NCBI RefSeq assembly: GCF_900129375.1
Contig: NZ_FQVN01000006.1
Location: 372,001-436,000 of the forward strand
Reading direction: 5' to 3'
DNA length: 64,000 nucleotides
From: Streptoalloteichus hindustanus
GTDB taxonomy: Bacteria; Actinomycetota; Actinomycetes; Mycobacteriales; Pseudonocardiaceae
The notes under the pieces were generated by a model that saw nothing but the letters and a program-made list of their open reading frames with translations, searched no databases and was not told where the DNA came from. Position numbers and translations under genes: made by a program. Within the stretch, counting starts at the first letter, position 1, and each line of letters begins with the position of its first letter. Below, in pieces: positions 1 through 8,319 of this stretch.

Positions 1-734
1 GTCGCTACCCGCCCGGCTCGACCTTCAAGATCGTCACGGCCGCGGCCGCGCTGCAGGCCGGCACGGCCGGCGACGCCCCGCTGCCCTGTCCCGGCTCGTG
101 GATCGTCGACGGCTACCGGATTCCCAACAACGGCGGCTTCGACCTCGGCGCGGTGCCGTTGACCAGGGCGTTCGCCCGGTCCTGCAACACCACGTTCGCC
201 CAGCTCGCCACGAACCTGCCGGCCGACGCGCTGACCAGGGCGGCGCGCCAGCTCGGGCTCGGCGTGGACTTCGAGCTGCCCGGGGTCACCACGGTCACCG
301 GCGCGGCGCCGGCCACACCCGACGCCAAAGAGCGGGCCGCCGCCGGTTTCGGCCAGGGCAAGGTGGTCGCCAGCCCGTTCGGGATGGCGCTGGTGGCGGC
401 GTCGGTGGCACGCGGCTCGATGCCCACCCCCGTCCTGCTCAGGGGCGTGGAGACCAAGGTCGACACGCGGCCGGACGCGCCGCCGCCGGCGGTGCTGGAG
501 GCGGTGCGGGCGATGATGCGCGCCGTCGTGACCGAGGGCACGGGCATGCGGCTGGCGTCCGTGCCCGAGGTCCACGGCAAGACCGGGACCGCCGAGGTCG
601 GTGACGGCACGCGGTCGCACGGCTGGTTCGTCGGCTACCGGGGGGACCTGGCCTTCGCCACCCTGGTGGTGGACGCCGGCGATTCCACCCCGGCCCTGGA
701 CGTCACGGCGAAGTTCCTGTCCTCCACCGGGTGA
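1..734 (+). CDS. Penicillin-binding protein transpeptidase domain (5' end outside window)
   Basis: C-terminal part of a class B penicillin-binding protein, a D,D-transpeptidase that cross-links peptidoglycan outside the membrane. The frame is already open at base 3. All three transpeptidase motifs are visible: STFK with the acylated serine at bases 18-20 (preceded by YPPG), SCN at 180-188, and KTGTAE starting at 579. The domain ends with the usual small C-terminal strand and stops at 732-734. The N-terminal part, which would carry the membrane anchor and perhaps an NTF2-like domain, lies outside the window, so the exact PBP class is not determinable. Read in the frame beginning at base 3. Confidence 0.93.
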   Translation, partial: RYPPGSTFKIVTAAAALQAGTAGDAPLPCPGSWIVDGYRIPNNGGFDLGAVPLTRAFARSCNTTFAQLATNLPADALTRAARQLGLGVDFELPGVTTVTGAAPATPDAKERAAAGFGQGKVVASPFGMALVAASVARGSMPTPVLLRGVETKVDTRPDAPPPAVLEAVRAMMRAVVTEGTGMRLASVPEVHGKTGTAEVGDGTRSHGWFVGYRGDLAFATLVVDAGDSTPALDVTAKFLSSTG

Positions 735-813
735 AACAACCCGATTGTGGAGTGATGATCGTTGGTCCTGCCGCTAGCGTCGTAGCAGGTTGTAGCACAT
801 GGAGTTGAGGACA

Positions 814-1086
814 GTGGAAACCATCGGTGTGCGAGAACTTCGGCAGAACGCCAGCGCGTATCTGCGGCGGGTGGCGGCGGGGGAGAGCTTCACGGTCACC
901 GACAGGGGCCATCCGGTCGCCCTCCTCCGACCCGTGGGTCCGGAGTCGTCGCTACGGGAGCAGCTGATCGCCAACGGTGAGCTGATCCCGGGTCGCGGCG
1001 GACGCTTCCCGGAGCCTCTTCCCCCACTTCCCGGTGTGAGCGCCTCGGAGGAGTTGCAGCGGCTGCGGGACGAGGAGCGCTGGTGA
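814..1086 (+). CDS. Phd/YefM-type antitoxin (VapB partner)
   Basis: A 90-residue antitoxin of the Phd/YefM family. The N-terminus (ETIGVRELRQNASAYLRRV) is the typical DNA-binding half, followed by the strand segment FTVTDRGHPVALLRP; the C-terminal tail (about residues 50-90, [15 protein letters not shown]) would wrap the toxin. I chose GTG at 814 because GGAG at 801-804 is well spaced and family members begin near this point. ATG at 799 would add five residues. Its stop overlaps the toxin start (GTGA, 1083-1086), so the pair is translationally coupled. The family represses its own promoter; no operator is obvious by eye. Confidence 0.88.
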   Translation: METIGVRELRQNASAYLRRVAAGESFTVTDRGHPVALLRPVGPESSLREQLIANGELIPGRGGRFPEPLPPLPGVSASEELQRLRDEERW

Positions 1087-1478
1087 TCTACTTCGACTCC
1101 TCGGCCCTGGTGAAGCTGGTGCGGCAGGAGGCGGAGACGCCCGCGCTCGCGCGGTGGGTGGACGAGCTGACTGATCAGCAACGCGTCACCAGCTCGCTGG
1201 CGCGGGTCGAGGTGGTCCGTGCGGTCCGGGGGCAGGGAGACGACGCCCTTCGCCAGGCGGGGGCCGTCCTGGTGGAGATCGACCAGTTGCCGATGACCTT
1301 CGACGTGCTCGACGCGGCTGGCGCCCTGCCGCTCCCCCTGCGCTCCCCGGACGCCATTCACCTGGCGACCGCGATCCGGCTCCGGGCGAGCCTGACCGCG
1401 TTCGTGACCTACGACAAGAGGTTGCTCGCCGCCGCGGAGGAGGTTGGCCTGCCCGTCGCCTGCCCGGGCGCCCCGTAA
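1083..1478 (+). CDS. PIN-domain ribonuclease toxin, VapC family
   Basis: A 131-residue PIN-domain protein, normal VapC length. The acidic metal-binding residues expected for the family are present: Asp in the opening [10 protein letters not shown], Glu in LARVEVVRA, Asp in [10 protein letters not shown] and Asp in [10 protein letters not shown]. VapC proteins cleave RNA, often tRNA or rRNA, when the antitoxin is degraded; the target cannot be read from sequence. The GTG start overlaps the antitoxin stop. The methionine aminopeptidase start lies only ten bases beyond the stop, so read-through into that essential gene is possible. Confidence 0.9.
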   Translation: MIYFDSSALVKLVRQEAETPALARWVDELTDQQRVTSSLARVEVVRAVRGQGDDALRQAGAVLVEIDQLPMTFDVLDAAGALPLPLRSPDAIHLATAIRLRASLTAFVTYDKRLLAAAEEVGLPVACPGAP

Positions 1479-1488
1479 GGTGGGGGCC

Positions 1489-2346
1489 ATGTCCGTGAGA
1501 GCACCGCTCGCGCCGGGCCGGCAGTCACCGCGCCGTCCGGTTCCGGCCACCATCGAGCGCCCCGAGTACGTGGACCGGCCGGCGCCGGCCAGGAACACGG
1601 ACCCGTGGGTGCAGCCGCCCGAGGTGATCGAGGCCATGCGCGTCGCCGGCAAGATCGCCGCGCAGGCCCTCCAGGAGGCCGGCAGGGCGGTGCGCCCCGG
1701 CGTGACCACGGACGAGATCGACAAGGTGGCGCACGAGTTCCTGTGCGACCACGGCGCCTACCCCTCGACACTGGGCTACCGGGGCTTCCCCAAGTCGTGC
1801 TGCACCTCGCTGAACGAGGTCATCTGCCACGGCATCCCGGACTCGACGGTGGTCGAGGACGGCGACATCGTCAACATCGACGTCACCGCCTACATCGGCG
1901 GCGTGCACGGCGACACCAACGCGACCTTCCTCGCCGGCGAGGTGTCCGAGGAGGCGCGGCTGCTGGTCGAGCGCACGCACGAGGCGACCATGCGGGCGAT
2001 CAGGGCGGTGCGCCCCGGTCGTCAGCTCAACGTCGTCGGCCGGGTGATCGAGTCCTACGCGCGGCGCTTCGGCTACGGCGTGGTGCGCGACTTCACCGGG
2101 CACGGCATCGGCCGCTCGTTCCACAGCGGGCTCGTGGTGCTGCACTACGACGAGCCGAGCGTGGACACGCCGCTGGAGCCCGGCATGACGTTCACGATCG
2201 AGCCGATGATCACGCTCGGTGGGATCGACTACGACATGTGGGACGACGGCTGGACCGTCACCACGCGGGACAAGAAGTGGACCGCCCAGTTCGAGCACAC
2301 CGTGGTGGTCACCGACGACGGGGCGGAGATCCTCACCCTGCCGTGA
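1489..2346 (+). CDS. map: Methionine aminopeptidase, type I
   Basis: Cytosolic metalloenzyme that removes the initiator methionine from nascent proteins. 285 residues, the length of the actinobacterial MapB form with an N-terminal extension ([10 protein letters not shown] segment) before the pita-bread catalytic core. The five metal ligands are visible: D131 (NIDVT), D142 (HGDTNAT), H205 (FTGHGIG), E238 (IEPM) and E269 (QFEHT). ATG at 1489 is preceded by a strong AAGGTGGGGG ribosome site; an upstream start at 1444 would lie inside vapC. It converges with the hydrolase gene and overlaps its 3' end by 14 bases. Confidence 0.96.
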   Translation: MSVRAPLAPGRQSPRRPVPATIERPEYVDRPAPARNTDPWVQPPEVIEAMRVAGKIAAQALQEAGRAVRPGVTTDEIDKVAHEFLCDHGAYPSTLGYRGFPKSCCTSLNEVICHGIPDSTVVEDGDIVNIDVTAYIGGVHGDTNATFLAGEVSEEARLLVERTHEATMRAIRAVRPGRQLNVVGRVIESYARRFGYGVVRDFTGHGIGRSFHSGLVVLHYDEPSVDTPLEPGMTFTIEPMITLGGIDYDMWDDGWTVTTRDKKWTAQFEHTVVVTDDGAEILTLP

Positions 2347-3058
2347 GCTCGTCGAGCAGCGCGAGCAGCGCGTCGGCCACCGGGTTCGGCTCGGTGGCCG
2401 GTGCCAGGTGGTGGGCGGGCGCATGCCGCACCGGCCACCCCCAGCGACGGGCGGCTTCGGCCTCCTGCCCGTAGGGCGTCCGGCTGAGCAGCAGGTAGCC
2501 GACCCGGCCGGGCCAGGACACGTCCGGGCGGGGCTCGTCCAGGAACGCGGCGGGCACCCGGACCTGCTCCCGCGCGATCCGCTCGCGCAGCGCCGGGTCG
2601 TCCACCAGCTCGGGCAGCGGGTCCGGCTGGAACCAGTCGCTCCACGGCGGCAGGCGGTCGTCGACGACGAACCGCCGGAGGAAGGCGTCCAGCTCCGGGG
2701 CCGCCTCGTGGAACGAGCGGCCGGGCGTGGGCAGGGTGGAGTCCAGCAGCACCAGGGCGAGGACCTGCCGGTCGAGGGCGTCGGCCAGGCCGGGCAGCAG
2801 GGGGCCGGCCCCGCTGTGGCCCACCAGCACCAGCGGGCCCTGCGCCGCGTTCGAGCCGACGACCTCGGCGAACACCTCGGCCAGCCGCCGGTGGATCGCG
2901 CCGTCGGCGGCGCCGGCCGGCGGCGGGGCCAGCGCGGGCCGCAGGTCCGGCACCAGGGCGGGCCGGCCCCGGCGCAGCACCGCGGCGGCCAGCGGGCGCA
3001 GGCTGCTCGGCCCGAGGAACGGGCTGTGCACCAGGACGGTCGTCGGGGACTGCGGCAT
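2333..3058 (-). CDS. Alpha/beta hydrolase family protein
   Basis: A 241-residue alpha/beta-hydrolase-fold protein of unknown substrate. It opens with a core strand ([15 protein letters not shown]) and carries a nucleophile elbow GHSGAGP about residue 80, with the serine flanked by glycines. A strand [11 protein letters not shown] follows, and a histidine near the C-terminus (PAHHLAP) may complete the triad. ATG at 3058 gives a normal N-terminus. The gene is divergent from cobyric acid synthase (48 bp gap) and overlaps the end of map. Similar small hydrolases act as esterases or thioesterases; nothing here decides that. Confidence 0.85.
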   Translation of the reverse strand: MPQSPTTVLVHSPFLGPSSLRPLAAAVLRRGRPALVPDLRPALAPPPAGAADGAIHRRLAEVFAEVVGSNAAQGPLVLVGHSGAGPLLPGLADALDRQVLALVLLDSTLPTPGRSFHEAAPELDAFLRRFVVDDRLPPWSDWFQPDPLPELVDDPALRERIAREQVRVPAAFLDEPRPDVSWPGRVGYLLLSRTPYGQEAEAARRWGWPVRHAPAHHLAPATEPNPVADALLALLDELTAG

Positions 3059-3106
3059 GCCCCGGATGATGTCACCCGACGCGGGTGGGGGAGTGGAGGG
3101 GAAGCC

Positions 3107-4645
3107 GTGGGCGGAGCGTTGCTGGTCGCCGGGACCACCTCGGACGCGGGCAAGAGCGTGCTGGTGGCGGGGCTGTGCCGGTGGCTGGCGCGGCGCGGGC
3201 TGCGGGTGGCGCCGTTCAAGGCGCAGAACATGTCGAACAACTCGGTCGTCACGCCCGACGGCGGCGAGATCGGCAGGGCGCAGGCGCTCCAGGCGGCCGC
3301 CGCCGGCCTGGAGCCGAGCGTGCGGTTCAACCCGGTGCTGCTCAAGCCCGGCGGCGACCGCAGCTCCCAGGTCGTCGTGCTGGGCAGGGCCATCGGCGAG
3401 GTGACCGCGTTGTCCTACAGGCAGCGCAAGGCCGAGCTGGCCCGCACCGTGCACGAGACCCTCGACGGGTTGCGGCGCGACTTCGACGCGGTGGTGTGCG
3501 AGGGCGCGGGCTCCCCGACCGAGATCAACCTGCGGGCCAACGACATCGCGAACATGGGGCTGGCGCGCGCGGCCGGGATGCCGGTGCTGGTCGTGGGCGA
3601 CATCGACCGGGGCGGCGTGTTCGCGCACCTGTTCGGCACGCTGGCCCTGCTCGACCCGGCCGACCAGGCGCTGGTCGCCGGGTTCGTGATCAACAAGTTC
3701 CGGGGCGACCCGGCCCTGCTCGAACCCGGGCTGCGGCAGCTCCGCGCGTTGACCGGCCGGCCCGTGCACGGGGTGCTGCCCTGGCGCGAGGAGCTGTGGC
3801 TGGACGCCGAGGACTCGCTGTCCTACGCGGCGGACGGGGTGGTGGGTCGGCCCAGGCCGCCGCGGGGGCGGCAGTGGCTCCGGGTGGCTGTGATCCGGTT
3901 GCCGCGCATCTCCAACGCGACCGATGTGGAGGCGCTGGCCGCCGAGCCCGGCGTCGCCGTGCGCTTCGCCACCGAGCCCTCCCGACTGGCCGACGCCGAC
4001 CTGGTCGTGGTGCCCGGGTCGAAGGCCACCGTGTCGGACCTGGACTGGTTGCGGCGCACCGGCCTCGCCGAGGCGGTGCGGGCGCACGCGGCGCGGGGCC
4101 TGCCCGTGCTGGGCATCTGCGGTGGCTTCCAGATGCTGTCCCGCCGCATCGACGACCCGGTGGAGTCGGCGGCCGGGGAGGTGCCCGGGTTGGGGCTGCT
4201 CGACGTTGACATCGCCTTCGCGCCGGACAAGACGCTGGCGCGGCCGACGGGTGCGGCGTTCGGTCACGCGGTCGCGGGCTACGAGATCCACCACGGCCAG
4301 GTCGTGCGTCGGGGTGATCGGCTGGTCCCGTTGGTGGAGTTGCCCGGCAGTGCGCCGGAGGGCGTGGTGTCGGGTGGTGTCGCTGGCACGCACTGGCACG
4401 GGCTGTTCGAGAACGACGACTTCCGTCGGGCGTTCCTGCGCTGGGCGGCGGAGCGCGCCGGGCGCGACGGCTTCGTGCCCGCGCCGGACGTCGCCTTCGC
4501 GGCGGCGCGCGCCGCCCAGCTCGACCTGCTCGGTGACCTCGTCGAGCAGCACCTCGACACCGACGCGGTGCTGCGACTGCTCGACGAGGGCGCCCCGGCG
4601 GGGCTCCCCGCGCTGCCGCCCGGCGCTCCGCCGCTGGAGCCCTAG
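3107..4645 (+). CDS. cobQ: Cobyric acid synthase
   Basis: Glutamine-dependent amidase that amidates four side chains of adenosylcobyrinic acid a,c-diamide to form cobyric acid in B12 synthesis. 512 residues. An N-terminal dethiobiotin-synthetase-like ATP domain (GTTSDAGKS near residue 10, [10 protein letters not shown] near 38, [12 protein letters not shown]) is followed by a type 1 glutamine amidotransferase domain with nucleophile C338 ([10 protein letters not shown]) and H431 (THWHGLFEN). GTG at 3107 follows a GGAGGGG ribosome site. It stands alone: no other cobalamin genes are adjacent, and no cobalamin riboswitch fits in the 48 bp upstream. Confidence 0.95.
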   Translation: MGGALLVAGTTSDAGKSVLVAGLCRWLARRGLRVAPFKAQNMSNNSVVTPDGGEIGRAQALQAAAAGLEPSVRFNPVLLKPGGDRSSQVVVLGRAIGEVTALSYRQRKAELARTVHETLDGLRRDFDAVVCEGAGSPTEINLRANDIANMGLARAAGMPVLVVGDIDRGGVFAHLFGTLALLDPADQALVAGFVINKFRGDPALLEPGLRQLRALTGRPVHGVLPWREELWLDAEDSLSYAADGVVGRPRPPRGRQWLRVAVIRLPRISNATDVEALAAEPGVAVRFATEPSRLADADLVVVPGSKATVSDLDWLRRTGLAEAVRAHAARGLPVLGICGGFQMLSRRIDDPVESAAGEVPGLGLLDVDIAFAPDKTLARPTGAAFGHAVAGYEIHHGQVVRRGDRLVPLVELPGSAPEGVVSGGVAGTHWHGLFENDDFRRAFLRWAAERAGRDGFVPAPDVAFAAARAAQLDLLGDLVEQHLDTDAVLRLLDEGAPAGLPALPPGAPPLEP

Positions 4646-4824
4646 GAACGGCTCGTACCCCGGAACCCGTCCCCGCCGCACAGACAGCCGTCAAATCCGT
4701 CACACGTGCCCGCAGATTCGGCTACCCCAGGGCGTCGATTCGTCCAAAACGGTGTTATTCGGGGGAACCCCTAATTTCATGGTGGCGGGTGGTGCGAGGC
4801 GGGGCAAGTCCCCAGTTCGTGCTG

Positions 4825-4835
4825 TCCATTGTGGA
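4825..4835. repeat. Short palindrome TCCA(C/T)(A/T)GTGGA, copy 1
   Basis: TCCATTGTGGA in the spacer downstream of cobyric acid synthase. One of five near-identical 11-mers in this window (others at 13201, 15581, 44539 and 44673). Function unknown. Confidence 0.5.
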
Positions 4836-4887
4836 TCCTCGGCTCTGGGGGTGCGGCGGAGGCGGACCCCGGGCGAGGTCAGTCGCC

Positions 4888-5424
4888 TCACGCTCGGTCA
4901 GTTGCCTGCGACTCGTGAACGTCGACCACGAAGGTGGGCTTCTGGTCGCTCAGGTACTCCAGCGCCTTCAGACCTGTTCGGCCGTGGACGAAGTCCAACA
5001 TGAACGACGTCATCGATCCCTCATAGTGCCAGTAGCCGTCCAGTGCGCACTCGGCCACGACGACCGTCCACTTCTCCGGGTCACTGCCGTGCATGAGCCA
5101 GAAGAACGCGAAGTCCGTTCCGATGAGCGCCCAGGGAAGCAGACCTCCCTTGCTGGGATGGAAGCGGTACGGGAAGCCGGGGTTGATCTCGTCTATGTCC
5201 GGGAATTCGTCCAGCACCCACGAGTTGCCGCCCGAAAACCCCCGTGAAGACGGGGGGTGGATCTCCAGGAAGTCGTTGAAAAGCCCCGCCGGAAAGCGTT
5301 CCGCGAACTCCTTGTAGTCGGAGGGGAACCGGCAACCGCAGGCTCGCTCGACGGAGGGCCAGTCGAGCTGGCGGCCAACACCATCCCAGCCAACTGCGCG
5401 GGCGATTTCGTCAACAACCGTCTT
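4888..5424 (-). pseudogene. SUKH (SMI1/KNR4)-like protein, N-terminus without a usable start codon
   Basis: The minus strand encodes a SUKH-type domain: DWPSVERACGCRFPSDYKEF, then FPAGLFNDFLEIHPP, GGNSWVLDEF, the signature-like GLLPWALIGTDFAFFWL, and a tail GLKALEYLSD. SUKH proteins are commonly immunity proteins against contact-dependent toxins. The reading frame stays open upstream to 5502, but between there and the domain it contains no ATG, GTG or TTG. The first in-frame GTG is at 5217, which would discard the first half of the domain. A good AAGGAG ribosome site (5437-5442) lies upstream, but the nearest TTG (5417) is in another frame, suggesting a frameshift or lost start. Alternatives are CTG at 5472 or a sequence error. 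No toxin gene is adjacent. Confidence 0.6.
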
Positions 5425-5627
5425 CCTGCGAGGTGACTCCTTGTGTGGGCGCTGGACGTGACTTGGACGCAGGTTCGCTCCTGGCTGCCGACGAACAGTT
5501 GGTCAGGAGACGGTTCCGGACCTTACGGTCGTCCCCCGACACCGACGACCAACCGTGACTCTGACCGCGCCGCACCAACTCCTTCGGTTCGGCTCCAGTC
5601 TGCGAGGGGGGTCGGGCTCCTGCCCTC

Positions 5628-6035
5628 TCACTTCCCCGTTTTCTGTTCGCGGTCCGCGCTGGTGCCGCGCATGGTGTCGAGCAGGGCGCGGGCGAGATGT
5701 TCGCCCTCGGGGCCGAGGGCTTCGCGGTAGCGCGCGATCACGCGCTCCTCGCGACCGGGGTCGACGCGGCCGCCGCCGGTCTCGATCCGGCGCTGCTGGA
5801 TCCTGCGGGAGACGTCCCGCCGCTCCCGCAGGAGCTGGGCGATCTCCGCGTCGAGGTGGTCGATGTGGTGGCGGTGCTCGCTGATCTCGGCGTCGGCGGA
5901 CGGTCGCTGGCGGGCCGGCGCCGAAGTGCTGAGCGGGGCGGTGGTGGCGGACTCCCGGGGTGGCGCGCAGGCGGGGATCACGGCTAACGCGAGCGCGGTG
6001 AAGACGAGCGCGACGAGGCGGGACGGAAGGCGCAT
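5628..6035 (-). CDS. Chorismate mutase-like lipoprotein (AroQ-delta type)
   Basis: A 135-residue protein with a lipoprotein signal: positive N-terminus, hydrophobic stretch, and VIPAC with the lipidated cysteine at C23. After a Ser/Thr/Pro linker the rest resembles the all-helical AroQ-delta chorismate mutase of mycobacteria: IDHLDAEIAQLLRERRDVS, then QQRRIETGG, then REERVIARYREALGPEG. Chorismate mutase converts chorismate to prephenate. ATG at 6035 follows GAGGAGA; starting at 6098 would place 21 unlikely residues before the signal. Location outside the membrane is unusual for this enzyme family. The lysine usual in helix 2 appears to be Gln here, so activity is uncertain. Confidence 0.72.
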   Translation of the reverse strand: MRLPSRLVALVFTALALAVIPACAPPRESATTAPLSTSAPARQRPSADAEISEHRHHIDHLDAEIAQLLRERRDVSRRIQQRRIETGGGRVDPGREERVIARYREALGPEGEHLARALLDTMRGTSADREQKTGK

Positions 6036-6117
6036 GGGCGCGTCTCCTCTCGGAGTGGGGTGGGCCTCCCCGGGAGTGTCGGTCGCGGGGAGGCCCACCT
6101 CCAGTCCGGCCTGGCGA

Positions 6118-6804
6118 TCAGCTCCGCTCGGGCTGGCCGAGGCGGCGCAGCATCTCCTCCAGGAACCCGCCGGCCTCGACCGCGGCCCGCTCGGGGTCCT
6201 GGTCGCGCACGGCGTCGAGCAGCGCCGTGTGCGAGATCTGCTCCTCGGAGTGGGCGCGGAGGTCGAAGGTCGTGACCACGCTGGCCCGGACCGCCTCGGT
6301 GAAGCCCCGGTAGAGCTCGGTCAGCACCGGGTTGTGCGCGCTCTCGACCAGCAGCAGGTGGAACGCGGTGTCGGTCTCGGCGACGCGCTCGCCGTCGCCC
6401 TCGTCGGTGGCGGCGTCGCGCTCGGCGAGCGACTCCTCCAGCTGGCGCAGGTCCTCCTCGGTCCGGCGGGTGGCGGCGAGCCGGGCGCCCTCGACCTCCA
6501 GCGCGCGACGCACCTCCAGCACCTCGCGCAGCTCGGAGCCGCAGAGCCGGCGGACGGCGCCCGACAGCTCGCTGGTGGCCCGGACGAAGGTGCCGTCGCC
6601 CTGGCGCACCTCCAGCAGTCCGGCGTGGGCCAGCGCACGCACCGCCTCCCGCACGGTGTTGCGTCCCACGCCGAGGGCCGAGACCAGCTCCGGTTCCGGC
6701 GGGATGCGTTGCCCGACCGGCCATTCGCCGCTGGTGACCAGCTCCCGCATCTGCTCGATCACCTGCTCGACGAGGCCGGCTCGCCGGGTTGTGGCCAACG
6801 GCAC
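6118..6804 (-). CDS. FadR-family (GntR superfamily) transcriptional regulator
   Basis: A 228-residue repressor-type regulator. The N-terminal winged helix-turn-helix (about residues 10-75: GQRIPPEPELVSALGVGRNT, VREAVRALAHAGLLEVRQGD) is followed by an all-helical FCD ligand domain with metal/ligand residues typical of the family (DTAFHLLLVESAHNPVL). It is divergent from the MFS transporter gene, and a perfect 6-3-6 palindrome (6823-6837) lies in the shared promoter region. The likely arrangement is a local repressor of the transporter and itself. The inducer is unknown. Confidence 0.9.
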   Translation of the reverse strand: MPLATTRRAGLVEQVIEQMRELVTSGEWPVGQRIPPEPELVSALGVGRNTVREAVRALAHAGLLEVRQGDGTFVRATSELSGAVRRLCGSELREVLEVRRALEVEGARLAATRRTEEDLRQLEESLAERDAATDEGDGERVAETDTAFHLLLVESAHNPVLTELYRGFTEAVRASVVTTFDLRAHSEEQISHTALLDAVRDQDPERAAVEAGGFLEEMLRRLGQPERS

Positions 6805-6822
6805 CGTCTCATCCTTTCATCC

Positions 6823-6837
6823 AAACATCCTATGTTT
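6823..6837. promoter_or_regulatory. Palindromic operator AAACATcctATGTTT
   Basis: Perfect inverted repeat with six-base arms and a three-base spacer, located between the divergent FadR-type regulator (starts 6804) and MFS transporter (start 6853). Size and position fit a GntR/FadR dimer site controlling both promoters. Inferred, not shown. Confidence 0.65.
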
Positions 6838-6852
6838 GCCACACTAGGCGGC

Positions 6853-8148
6853 GTGACCGTCGAACCACAGGTGCAGCCCGACATCCGTCAGAAGGACAAC
6901 CCTGCCATTCCGGGCGCGGGCGTGGCAGAGGTGTCGGCGGAAAGTCGGCCGGCGGCGCGTCCCACTGCGGGCGCCGTGGCCGCCGCGGGCGGCGCGCTGC
7001 TCGTCGCCGGCGTCGTGCTGGCGGCGGCGAACCTGCGCCCGACGGTCACCAGCCTGGCCGCGGTGCTCTCCGAGGTCACCTCGGCGCTCGCCCTGTCCGA
7101 CACCTGGGTCAGCGTCGTGACCGCGGTCCCCACGCTGTGCTTCGGGCTGGCCGCGATGGTCACGCCGTGGCTGGCCAGACGGCTCGGCGCCCGGGGCGCC
7201 ATCGGGCTGGCCCTCGCCCTGCTGACGGTCGGTCTCGCGGTGCGCGTGCTGGGCGGCCCGTCGGTGCTGATGCTCGGCACGTTCGTCGCCAGCTCGGCGA
7301 TCGCGGTCGGCAACGTGCTGATCCCGGTGGTGGTCAAGGAGTCCTTCCCCGACCGGATCGGGCCGGTGACCGGCGCCTACAGCGCCTCGCTGACCGCCGG
7401 TGGCGCGGCCGCGGCCGCGTTCACCGTGCCGCTGGACCACGCCTTCGGCGGCTGGCGCGGGGCCGTGGGCGTGTGGGCCCTGCTGGCGCTGGCCGCGTTG
7501 CTGGTGTGGCTGCCGTCGCTGCGTGCGGCGCGTCGCCGCGCCAGCGCCGCCCCGAAGGCCGCTCCCGCTCCCGCGAGGCGCTCGCTGCTGCGCAGCCCGC
7601 TCGCGTGGGTGATCACCGTGTTCTTCGGTCTGCAGTCGTTGGTCGCCTACACCGTGATGGGCTGGCTGCCGAACATCCTGCGCGACGTCGCCGGCGTCGA
7701 CGCCGCGACCGCGGGCGTCCTGCTGGCCGTGGTGATGGTCATCGGCGTGCCGATCAGCTTCTTCGCGCCGACGCTGGCCGCCCGCTACCGGTCCCAGTCC
7801 GCGATGGCCGTCGCGATGGTGCTGTCCGGGCTGGCCGGCTTCCTCGGCCTGCTGCTGGCCCCCACCTTCGCGCCCGGCCTGTGGATCCTGCTGATCGGCG
7901 TGGGCCTGGGCATCTTCCCGCTGGCGCTGACGCTGATCAGTCTGCGGGCCCGCACCGGGCCGGACACGGCGGCGCTGTCCGCGATGGCGCAGAGCTTCGG
8001 CTACCTGATCTCGGCGACCGGCCCGTTCCTGGTCGGCAAGCTGCACGGCGTCACCGGGGGCTGGACGGCTTCGCTCGCGCTGCTGGTCGGCGTGCTGGTG
8101 GTGCAGATCGTGCTCGGCTGGCTCGCCGGCCGGCCCCGCCACGTCTGA
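6853..8148 (+). CDS. MFS transporter, CynX/NimT-like
   Basis: A 431-residue integral membrane protein with about twelve hydrophobic segments, after a roughly 40-residue polar N-terminus. It resembles the CynX/NimT group of the major facilitator superfamily (cyanate/nitroimidazole type): AAANLRPTVTSLAAVL in the first helix region, MVTPWLARRLGARGAI between helices 2 and 3, VLIPVVVKESFPDRIG after helix 5. The substrate is unknown. GTG at 6853 is chosen because ATG at 6832 lies inside the palindromic operator. It is probably controlled by the divergent FadR-type regulator. A strong hairpin terminator follows at 8232. Confidence 0.88.
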   Translation: MTVEPQVQPDIRQKDNPAIPGAGVAEVSAESRPAARPTAGAVAAAGGALLVAGVVLAAANLRPTVTSLAAVLSEVTSALALSDTWVSVVTAVPTLCFGLAAMVTPWLARRLGARGAIGLALALLTVGLAVRVLGGPSVLMLGTFVASSAIAVGNVLIPVVVKESFPDRIGPVTGAYSASLTAGGAAAAAFTVPLDHAFGGWRGAVGVWALLALAALLVWLPSLRAARRRASAAPKAAPAPARRSLLRSPLAWVITVFFGLQSLVAYTVMGWLPNILRDVAGVDAATAGVLLAVVMVIGVPISFFAPTLAARYRSQSAMAVAMVLSGLAGFLGLLLAPTFAPGLWILLIGVGLGIFPLALTLISLRARTGPDTAALSAMAQSFGYLISATGPFLVGKLHGVTGGWTASLALLVGVLVVQIVLGWLAGRPRHV

Positions 8149-8231
8149 GGCACACCGACGCGACGTTCGAGACGCATTCGACACGACGTCTGGGGCACGC
8201 CTGACACGACGTCCGCGCTCGTCCGGCGCGA

Positions 8232-8269
8232 CCGCCGGCCCGGTGGGGATCTCCCCGCCGGGCCGGCGG
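8232..8269. terminator. Bidirectional terminator hairpin
   Basis: Two 18-base arms (one T-G wobble) around a two-base centre, between the convergent MFS transporter and mycothione reductase genes. Just upstream (8165-8215) the spacer carries an imperfect repeat of GACACGACGTC. Confidence 0.8.
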
Positions 8270-8319
8270 CGTTTCGCGTCCGGCCGCCCGGTTGAGCGGT
8301 GGGCCAGTCGACCGACGGG

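Noticed and set aside
1444-1488. Longer N-terminus for methionine aminopeptidase
   Set aside because: It would overlap vapC and lacks a ribosome site. The ATG at 1489 has a strong one.
2219-3106. Open frame upstream of cobyric acid synthase, in frame with it
   Set aside because: This stretch is antisense to the hydrolase gene and has no domain similarity. The GTG at 3107 with GGAGGGG is the proper start.
3059-3106. Cobalamin riboswitch before cobyric acid synthase
   Set aside because: Only 48 bases separate the divergent starts, far too short for the aptamer.
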